Shown here in pieces: positions 55,735-64,000 of a DNA stretch of 64,000 nucleotides. Every line of letters begins with the position of its first letter. Position 1 is the first letter of the stretch. The stretch is from positions 62,001-126,000 of the forward strand of contig BLAL01000225.1 in assembly GCA_015698045.1 (NCBI GenBank). Direction: 5' to 3'. A model generated the notes under the pieces. The model searched no databases. It was not told the DNA's origin and saw only the letters and a program-made list of their open reading frames with translations. The DNA is from Rhizophagus clarus. Lineage: Eukaryota > Glomeromycota > Glomeromycetes > Glomerales > Glomeraceae. The translations under genes and the position numbers were made by a program.

Positions 55735-57830
55735 TATTAAAAATATCTCATACAAACTCTTGGAAAACCTCAAAAAAAAAAATCTCTGAATCTTAGAAAA
55801 TTCAAAAAAAAAAAATCATTTCCTACACAAATCTTGGGATATCTCAAAAAGATATCTCAAAAAAAAAAATTTTCTATCAAAAATATTCATATGAACCCTA
55901 AAAATTTCACAAAAAAGGAATCTTTACCAAAATATCCTATATGAACTCTTAGGAAATCTCTCTCAAAAAAATTTTCTATCAAAGAATCCCTCCTATCAGA
56001 TATCCCATACGAACCCTTTCTATATGAACTCTTAGGAATTCTCAAAAAAATTTTCTACCAAAGATATCCCATACAAACCTTTACCATATGAATCACACTT
56101 GGAAAATCTTTATTAAAATATCCCATACGAACTCTTCCCACACGAACTCTAAAAAAATCTCTTAAAAAGAATTTTCTATCAAAGAATCCCATACGAACCC
56201 TTTCCATATGAACTCTTAGAAAATCTCTTAAAAAAAACTTTTCTATCAGATATCCCATACGAACTCTTTCCATAGTATGAACTAAGAAAATCTCTTAAAA
56301 AAAAATTTTCTATCAAAGAATCCCATACGAATCCTTTCCATATGAATCCTAAAAAATTTCACAAAAAAATTTTCTATCAGATATCCCATACGAACTCCTA
56401 TACAAACTCTTAGAAAATCTCTTAAAAAAAATTTTCTATCAAAGAATCCTATACAAACCTTTTCCATATAAACTTTTAGAAATCTCTCAAAAAAAAATAA
56501 TCAATCCCATGCGAACGCTTCCCATATGAACTCTTGGAAAATACGAACTCTTCCCATATAAACTTAAAAAATCCTAAAAAAAAAATTTTCTATCAGATAC
56601 CCATATGAACTCTTAAAAATCAAAAAAAAAAAATCTATTTATCAAATATATCCTATATGAATCTTAGAAAATCTCTCGAAAAAAATTTCCTATCATATAT
56701 CCCATAGACCCATACGAACCCTTCCCATATGAACTCTTAAAAAATCTCTCAAAAAAATTTTCTATCAAAGAATCCCATGTGAATCCTTTCTATACGAACC
56801 CTAAAAAATTTCACAAAAAAATTCTCTATCAGGTATCCCATACGAACTCTTCCCATATGAACTCTTAGAAAATTTCAAAAAAAATTTTCTATCAGATATC
56901 CCATATAAACCTTTCCCATATGAACACTTGGAAAATCTTTATCAAAATATCCTATACGAACTCTTCCCACACGAACTTTAAGAAAAACTTTTAAAAAAAA
57001 ATTTTCTATCAAAGAATCCCATATGAATCTTTTCCATATGAACTTTTAGAAATCTTTTAAAAAAAATTTTCTATTAAAAAATCCCATCCCTAAAAAATTT
57101 AAAAAAAATTTTGTATCAGTTATCCTATATGAACTTTTCTGAACTCTTCTGAACTCTTCCTATACGAACTCTTAGAAAATCACAAAAAAAATTTTCTATC
57201 AAAGATATCTCATATGAACCCTTACCATATGAACACTTGAAAAATCTTTATTAAAATATCCCATATAAATCCTTCCCATACGACTCTTAGATAATCTTTT
57301 AAAAAAAATTTTCTATTAAAGATATCCTATATGAACGCTTCCCATATGAACTCTTGGAAAATACGAACTCTTCCCATATAAATTTAGAAAATCCCAAAAA
57401 AAAAATTTTCTATCAGATACCCATATGAACTCTTAAAAATTAAAAAAAAAATCTATTTATCAAATACATCCTATACGAATCTTAGGAAATCTTTCAAAAA
57501 AAAAATTTCCTATCAGATATCCCATAGACTCATACGAGCCCTTTCCATATGAACTCTTAGAAAATACGAACTCTTTCCATACAAACTCTCTCAAAAAAAA
57601 ATTTTCTATTAGATATCACATACGAACTGAACTCAGAAAATCTCTTAAAAAAAAATTTTCTATCAGATATCCCATACGAACTCTTTCCATATGAACTCTT
57701 AGAAAATAAAAAAAATTTTCTATTAGATACCCTATACGAACTCTTAGAAATCTCAAAAAAAAAAGAATCTCTATTTATCAATACGAATCTCAGGAAATCT
57801 ATCAAAAAAAATTTTCTATCAGAGTTTAAA
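55735..57830. repeat. 2.1-kb degenerate satellite of ~55-75 bp units
   Basis: Dozens of diverged units built from AAAAAAATTTTCTATCAGAT, ATCCCATACGAACTCTTCCC and ATATGAACTCTTAGAAAATC. Minus-strand frames through it encode repeats such as RVRMGYLIEKFFLRDF; these are by-products of the repeat, with stops between, and I do not treat them as genes. Confidence 0.75.
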
Positions 57831-58120
57831 ATGGTTTATAAATAGAACGTTATTATTGAAAAAATCTAAAAATCTGCTAATATATAATAAGCCAATTAGC
57901 AACCAATCGGTTATCAATCTGATATGTGACCTATTGATACTGGTAAATTCAACCGTACATCAATCAGCCATCAATCAGTCATATGACTAGTTGATAACCG
58001 ATTTGGATTTTATACCTGATTGATGACTGATTGAAAGAATCAGTCATCAATAGGTAACTAATCGATTACCAATTAGTCACATGACCGATTGGTGACCGAT
58101 TTGACTCCATTCGACCTGTG

Positions 58121-58321
58121 ATGATTAAAAAAATTATTTTTTTGTTTATTAAGAAATTGCTATGAAATATTAGTAAAAAAATACCAAAATCATTATTACT
58201 AGCATTTTTTCATATATAAAATTACTGAAACTGCTTAATAATTAAATGTATCAGTTTTTTTATATATATACAAGATTCAGGTTAGATTAAGTATTCAAAT
58301 TGACCTGAGTATTATAGATCA
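58121..58321. other. AT-rich spacer
   Basis: No feature seen between the satellite-bearing element and the foldback element. Confidence 0.35.
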
Positions 58322-58673
58322 CACAGGTCGAAATTAGTTAAATAGGGTATCAATAGAGTATCAATAGGTTATCAATCGGCTATCAATAAGCTACCCTATT
58401 GGTAGCCTATTGAACTTGCGCCATAATCCGTCACCAATCAGGTAGGCTGATTGATTGCCGATTGATAACTTATTGATAACCTATTAGTATCCTATTGGTA
58501 TTTTTATTAAATAGGGTATCAATAGGGTATCAATAGGTTATCAATAGGTTATCAATCAGCCTGCCTGATTGGTGACAGATTATGGCGCAAGCTCAATAGG
58601 CTACCAATAGAATAGCCTATTGATAGCCGATTGATAACCTATTGATACCCTATTTAACTAATTTCGACCTGTG
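58322..58673. mobile_element. foldback MITE with CACAGGTCGAA ends, 352 bp
   Basis: Almost a complete inverted repeat: two arms of about 165 bp, each starting CACAGGTCGAAATTAGTTAA and continuing through GGGTATCAATAG and GCGCCATAATC. It is flanked by ATCA on both sides (58318-58321, 58674-58677). The first ten bases match the ends of the 53656-58120 element, so both probably depend on the same transposase. Confidence 0.82.
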
Positions 58674-58731
58674 ATCAGCTCAAGACAATTACCTAATTCT
58701 ACAATCTATTTAGAGTTTTAGAATTAATAAT

Positions 58732-58955
58732 TAAGGTTGCTGGGCAAAACTAGGTAGTTTAAAATACTGAAAGAGTAAAACTTGACAAAACTATATTAAA
58801 ATTTTAGTAAAAAATTAGCAAAACTTGACAAATATCAAAACTTATAGTAAATCATATTAAATAGCGAAACAATAGTAAAGTATTATTAAAAAATCAGTAA
58901 AACTAGAGTTTAGACGTTTAGCCAAATTTAAAATTAGTTTAAGCAGGCAACCTTA
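58732..58955. mobile_element. hAT-type MITE, 224 bp
   Basis: Ends TAAGGTTGC...GCAACCTTA (left TAAGGTTGCTGGGCAAAACT, right inverted TAAGGTTGCCTGCTTAAACT). Flanks TTAATAAT and CTAATAAT form an 8-bp duplication with one mismatch. The first nine bases equal those of hAT1 at 20717. The interior repeats AAAACT/AGTAAAA words and has no gene. Confidence 0.78.
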
Positions 58956-59300
58956 CTAATAATTCTGATGCATTTATATCTAAAAATAAAAAATATCAAA
59001 ATTATTAATTTTGGTATTTTTTTTTAATATTTGTTTAATCCAAATATATGTTAGATTAACAATCAGGTCAGATAACTAACTAATGCTGACCCGATCTAAA
59101 TTTGAGTTATAAATTTGATAACTTGATTCAAATATTTTATTTTTTTATAAAAAAATTCCAGATTGATCCAGAATTTAACAAATAAATTCAGATTGATCTA
59201 AATTGAATCACAAATCATAAAATTTCATTCAGATTGCATCTCTATTAAATATTATGTTCATGTTATATATAAAATTTATATTAGTAGATACTGTATAGTT

Positions 59301-59346
59301 CTGAAATTAAGCACCCTTTTTTTGTTATAAGAGTGCTTAATTTCAG
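59301..59346. other. perfect 14-bp-arm hairpin
   Basis: CTGAAATTAAGCAC (59301-59314) pairs exactly with GTGCTTAATTTCAG (59333-59346) across an 18-base loop containing TTTTTTTGTTATAAGA. It may be a miniature element, a structured RNA or a terminator-like hairpin. There are no flanking genes to suggest which. Confidence 0.5.
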
Positions 59347-60139
59347 GTGATTTTTTAATTTTATTGTTCGAACCAATTCAAAGTACCTACAAAAATTCTT
59401 TTCCTGAAGTTTTGATAATTCTGATAATTTTTTAAACCAATTTATCATTCGGTAAATCAATTAGATGATTGGATTGTACAATGAGATCTAATTAAAATGT
59501 CCCTTGTAATGCAAATTGATGCAAAATATTTTTTATTTTGTTTTTCTTATTCCTGATACCACAGATTGCTAAACGAAAGAAAACTATCAAATGCAACTAA
59601 AATTTTTATACTATCGAACAAAAAAGAAAAGTTGTTACTTTTGCTAAAAAACACAGAAGAAACAAAGCAGTAAGACATTCACTAGTCAAAATCAATTCTA
59701 TCAGGTACATATCAAGGACTTATATATTGGCGGCTAATCAAATAAATATCAGGTATTTTTACATATCGGGTACCTGATTTATTACATTTCAAAATATGCC
59801 TAATTACCAAAACTTTGATATCTAAACTATTAGTCACTGATATGTTATTTAATATATATCAGGCATAGTTCTATTTTACACATATTAGGTACTTGATATG
59901 TGATACAAATTTTAATACGTTAGATTTCATATTATATAACGTATTAAGAAATTTTTTAGAGTTTACTTCTTTATAGGTTTTTCTTTTTAAAAATTTTTAA
60001 TTCGTTTAATGTAGTTAAAAAATTTTTATTGTCTTATTTGTTGAATGTATTATCAAGTTTATAAATTTTTTGTAAAGTGTTTAAAAGTATAATTATTATT
60101 GTTAATATTTTTATTTTATTACGTATTTTATTACAATAA
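59347..60139. other. AT-rich region, no gene recognised
   Basis: Contains repeated TATCAGGTA and TACCTGATT words (59700-59900) resembling those near 39340-39560, but no clear element ends or frames. Confidence 0.35.
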
Positions 60140-60225
60140 ATTAATAAAAAAGTTACAGTCATTTATAATACAATTTTAAGAAAAGTTTGCTCAAACTTTT
60201 CTTAATCGTGATCATGTTAAGATCA
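60140..60225. repeat. solitary copy of the 54866-55105 repeat unit
   Basis: ATAATACAATTTTAAGAAAA with hairpin AAGAAAAGTTTG/CAAACTTTTCTT, then TAATCGTGATCATGTTAAGA. Confidence 0.6.
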
Positions 60226-60239
60226 AGAGGAACAAGGGA

Positions 60240-60785
60240 AACTGCAACCTAAAATAAATAAAAGAAACGTTAAAACTGTTTTTTTAATATTCAAAAAATA
60301 TCCCACCCTCCTTTCTTACATTTCAAGTCTGGAGTTCAGCAATCTGAAAAAAATAAAGAAAGAAATGTTAGTAACGTTTCTTTAACATTAAAAAAAAATC
60401 ACCATCCTTTCCAACTTACATTCCCAAGTCTGATTCGTTCAAGAAGGCCGGCAACCTAAAAAAATAAAGAAAGAAATGTTAGTAACATTTCTTTAATATT
60501 AAAAAAAAAATCTCCTACTCTTTCTAACTTACATTCCCAAGTCTGGTTCATCCAAAAAGGCCGGCAACCTAAAAAAAATAAAAAAAGAAATGTTAGTAAC
60601 ATTTCTTTAATATTAAAAAAAATCTCCTACCTTTTCTAACTTACATTTTCAAATCCAGTTTATCTAAGAAGGCCAGCAACCTAAAAAAAATAAAGAAACA
60701 TTAGTAATATTTCTTTAATATTAAAAAAAATCACCACTCTTTTCAACTTACATTTTTCAAGTTTGGGAGTCTGGCAACCTAAAAA
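60240..60785. repeat. ~110-bp tandem array, five units, each with a palindrome
   Basis: Units contain CAACCTAAAAAAATAAAGAA, the inverted pair GAAATGTTA/TAACATTTC, and CTAACTTACATTCCCAAGTC. AGTCTGG...AAGGCCGGCAAC closes each unit. The array ends just before AT-rich DNA leading to hAT2. Confidence 0.72.
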
Positions 60786-61084
60786 AAAAATAAAAAAAAA
60801 ATTACGGTTTAGAAAACTGTAAAAATAGATTGATCATAATAATCAATGATCATTAAATTAAATTAAAATGCCAAAACTATTGCATGTAAATGCCAAAAGG
60901 TTTTGGCAGTTTAGCAAAAATGAGTTTGATCACGTATTTTGAAAATATGAAAGATTATTTCAAGATTTTATATTGTAAATTAATAGATTAGTTCTCTCAA
61001 TTTGATCTATAGAAAGATTTTAGTAACATTTTGGAAGAATCAGCAGTATTAGATCTAGGGTTGCAGACATATCTTTAGGTAACT

Positions 61085-61260
61085 ACCTAATACGTCAATA
61101 CGTCATGTCGTAAGGGGTGTGCTACCTTTTAGATGTTTTTGCCGTATATATGTATGTGGTAGTAAGGTAGTAGTCACATGTGACGTATCATATGTCGTAT
61201 GCTGTATTATATGTTGTATACTGTATTATGTGCCATATGCCGTATCACATCATATAAATA
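61085..61260. repeat. hAT2 subterminal repeats
   Basis: Tandem variants of ATGTCGTATGCTGTATTAT and TACGTCAATACGTCATGTCG, the counterpart of the GCCGAAA blocks of hAT1. Confidence 0.65.
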
Positions 61261-61479
61261 AATCTAGTCAAAATATCAAAAATATGTAGATCTTTAAAAA
61301 TTTTTTGAAAACGAAAAAAAATTATTTATTTATATCCAAATATCCAATATACTATTTAGTATTTATACTAATAAAAATGTTATTATATTATAAAATATTA
61401 AAATCGTTACAAAATGTTATTCATATTATAAAATTATTATAAGTGAATAAAGTGATAAAAAAATATAAAAAGTTAAGAT

Positions 61480-63991
61480 TTATGTTTTTCTGGAATCTGT
61501 CAGATTCCTTTCAGTATCTCTTTCACGTTCTATAAATCCATTTAATACATCATTAGGATCATAATCCAAATCAGCTGGATCTAAAGGTTGTTCTTGTATT
61601 GGAGTAATATCAGAACCCATCTCTCCATTAGTATCATGACTATCATCAACAGCTGTCAAATCAACAATATTACTAATGGCCAATTCAGTATTTGAAAAAT
61701 TTTCCGATGGTGAAATTTGATTTAAATTATTATCTCCATCAAAATTCACAGTATCATCGTTCTCCTTTAAACTAATAATGCTATTAACTGAAGCAATATT
61801 AGTACTTTCTCTTAACTCACTTTCAGTAAGATCCTTACTCATATAACTTAATTCCTTTTGGATATTATTCATATAGTAAGACCAAATTTTTGCTATAGCT
61901 TCAAGTTTTTTTAAAGTCAAGTTAGTTTGTCTATCACCCAAAATCCAATTAAGAGTTGAGAAATTTCTTTCACAATTTGCTTGAATTGGGTTAATAGAAA
62001 AAATTCGACAGGCAAGTTCAGGCAAATGTCGTGGCTGTATTTTAATTAATTTCCACCATACGTTTGGAGATTCAAGTCCAGAAATATAAGGAAGATCAAA
62101 AGGAGCAAGCTTTAATTCAAACCTACGAAGTTGAGCAATTAATTCTTCACTTTTCTTGCGAGTATGACCAAGACTTTGCCACATTTCAATTGCAGCTAAG
62201 GCAGCTTTATGAAAAGCTTCATCTTTTAAACCTTTGCCTGTTGATTAAACAAAAAACTTTATTAATTATATTATTTGAGACTTTACAAATCATAACAATT
62301 ATATAACCTCGATAATATGGATGAAGATAATAAGCCAAAATATAAAGGGGATGTAAAAATTCTTCAAATCGATAATTAAAAATGTTAACAGAAAAAGATT
62401 TGAAGGCATTGGTACTTGGTAATTGATGTATTGCATTGGCCAATTTAATAAGATGGACGAAGCAATCAGATAAAGTAGCTTCATTTGCCTCTAAAAGATT
62501 TATACATTCTTTTATTGGCTTCCATATAGAACGAACTGATCGACATATGGAAAAAAAAGATTCATCCTCCATTAAAACAGCAACCTCATTGTTTGTAATA
62601 GAATTAGCATGCTCTCTAAGAATCTGAAAATTTGAAAATTTAGTAAAATATTTTTTAATATTTTTAATTTTCATTATTATTAATAAACATTTTACTTACC
62701 CAATCAAACACTGGTCGAGCTCTTAATAAAGCATCCGTTGTCATAAATAAAGACCCCCAACGTGTTTTCACCCAAGTTTGTAATCCGCCTCCTTTGATTT
62801 TCATATTGGTAAAATCTTGTTTTAAAAGAGCATTACTAGCATGTGATGTACTAAAATATCGATTAATTTTACCACATTCATTAATAAATTTTTTAATAGG
62901 TTCAAGTTTGACCAAGTCAGATGCAATCAAATTGATTGCATGAGCTGCACAACGTATATTCCATATATGTGGATATGTTTGGTGAATATTTTGTCTTGCA
63001 ACTCGGCAATTAGAAGCATTATCAGTAACAATTGCGGCAAACTTCTCACTGCCAAGTTTTTCAATAATACTAGAAATTTCTTCCGTTAAAAATTCACTTG
63101 TATGTGAATTTGACGAATAATCATATAAACCAATCAAATATTCCATTCGAGTATCGGTCGTGACTATGTAATTATAAATTGATTCCATTTTTGGAGTAGT
63201 CCAACCATCTAATGCTATCAGAATTCAGAAATAGAATTTAAAATAAATATCAGTATCAAATTTCCAGAGAGATTATTAACATTTAAATTTTTTAAAATCA
63301 ATAAGTTGCACATGTAATAATTAATTAATTCATATTTACCTAAAGTAAGATTATCAAATTGTTCCAAATCATGATCAATAGCCAAACTCACTCGTGTATA
63401 TTCTTCTGTAATAAGACGGTCAGAAAGAGTAGTTCGTGATAGTGGGGAATAACCAGGATTTAAATCTTTAAAGAGATCTAAAACAAATGGGTTTTCAATT
63501 ACATTAAATGGAATACCAGCCATGACCCAAGCCTTTAAAATCTTTTTATCAAGTCGGTCAACAACAAATTTGGGTAAAGACTGATCAGACTTATAATGAT
63601 CAGTTATTTGTGTTTGAGTTGAATAAGGTGGTTGTGAAGAAAGTAATTTTTGGTTATTACGAGAATAGATTGTTTGTCGGTTAGCTATATTTTCACGCCA
63701 ATATCTTGATATCTCTTCAGGACATTGTATACATTCATTTGCCAGGTGCACTTCCATTTTTTGTGGCTTTCCCCTTGACCATTTTGTTTTACAATAGAAA
63801 CAAATAGCTTCATAATGTCCATTATTCTTTTGTACACCTTTTTCATAATATTCCCAGATTTCTGAGAAGGGCTTTGTATTTTTTGGAGTCTTTGACAATT
63901 TTATTTTTTTGTTATTATTTGGTGTTGTATTTTCTTCGCCTGAAGAAACTATAAGTTTTTCATTTTCATTAATAACTGGTCTTTTACCCAT
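61480..63991 (-). CDS. hAT transposase, four exons, intact
   Basis: Exons 63991-63340, 63214-62700, 62623-62308 and 62237-61480 join through GT-AG introns into one frame of 746 codons. The start MGKRPVINENEK lies nine bases from the window edge, so an earlier exon cannot be excluded. BED finger: CFYCKTKWSRGK then HLANEC. Core: ALDGWTTPKMESIYN, IVTDNASNCRVA (catalytic Asp) and RCAAHAINLIASDL. Dimerisation domain: NVWWKLIKIQPRHLP and QANCERNFSTLNWILGD, with the Glu and Trp expected of hAT. The C-terminal ~130 residues are acidic and disordered. It moves DNA by cut and paste. No stop or frameshift was found, so it may be active. Confidence 0.85.
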
Positions 63992-64000
63992 TCCTGAATT

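Larger units (their letters stand above)
53656..58120. mobile_element. large CACAGGTCGAATG-ended element full of satellites, no gene
   Basis: The left end CACAGGTCGAATGATGTTAA (53656) is inverted at 58120 (CACAGGTCGAATGGAGTCAA on the other strand). Both subterminal regions are rich in AATCGG/ATCAATCGG words. A second left-end copy starts near 55106. Flanking 4-mers do not match, so the boundaries may come from two events. It holds GTTAGTATT/GTTAGTAATA words and a GATCAGACC..AATTTTGATTGG block like elements 1 and 2. No transposase is visible, so it would be nonautonomous. Its start cuts the Helitron gene. Confidence 0.6.
61056..64000 (-). mobile_element. hAT transposon 2, runs off the right edge
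   Basis: A hAT-like terminus TAGGGTTGCAGAC at 61056 is followed by subterminal repeats and an unbroken transposase gene. The other end lies outside the window. The first bases differ from hAT1, and the subterminal motif is different, so it is a separate hAT family. It is the only element here whose transposase reads through. Confidence 0.75.

Noticed and set aside
54855-57805. Several minus-strand repeat proteins
   Set aside because: They follow the period of non-coding tandem repeats, have stops between them and no recognisable domain.

Overview
The window looks like a transposon graveyard from a very AT-rich, repeat-rich fungal genome, most likely an arbuscular mycorrhizal fungus (Glomeromycotina, Rhizophagus/Gigaspora type). 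The reasons are short GT-AG introns, a fungal Plavaka-type transposase, BED/hAT, pogo, piggyBac and Helitron genes, and LINEs with endonuclease, reverse transcriptase and RNase H that resemble the RT families I know from these fungi. No clear single-copy housekeeping gene is visible. The species assignment is inference.

Layout. 1-2.9 kb: two small divergent genes, small foldback repeats and one disordered two-exon gene. 2.9-5.4 kb: a pogo/Tc1-mariner element with readable inverted repeats and a TA duplication. 5.5-8.2 kb: a basic repeat protein that is probably a Helitron relic, a U6 snRNA-like sequence, and AT-rich DNA. 8161-39135: a ~31 kb Plavaka-like DNA transposon (element 1) with a nearly readable multi-exon transposase, an accessory gene and a trihelix (Myb/SANT-like) gene. 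One intron of the trihelix gene holds two head-to-tail LINEs. LINE A itself contains a hAT transposon, which contains a third copy of the trihelix-gene module. LINE B contains a deleted piggyBac. 39663-53655: a Helitron Rep gene cut in two by a second Plavaka-like element (element 2, 39866-51544), which carries LINE C at the same intron position. 53656-58120: a large element with CACAGGTCGAATG ends, stuffed with satellite DNA. 58.3-59 kb: a foldback element and a hAT MITE. 60.2-60.8 kb: a tandem array. 61056 to the window end: a hAT element whose four-exon transposase reads through without a break.

Most notable observation: LINEs A, B and C all sit at the same short palindromic target (GAATTTAAATTC) in the same intron of the same transposon gene. 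A and B share one target copy between them, and none has a poly(A) tail. Coding regions of C have diverged from A/B clearly more than the transposon flanks have, while the LINE 3' ends stay almost identical. This fits a sequence-specific LINE that uses a DNA transposon as its home and can stack. A homologous trihelix gene inside the hAT lacks both the target sequence and a LINE.

How the parts relate: almost everything is mobile DNA inserted into mobile DNA, up to four levels deep. Most reading frames are broken, often by changes that look like C-to-T transitions. The 61-64 kb hAT is the only autonomous-looking element, and it runs off the right edge.
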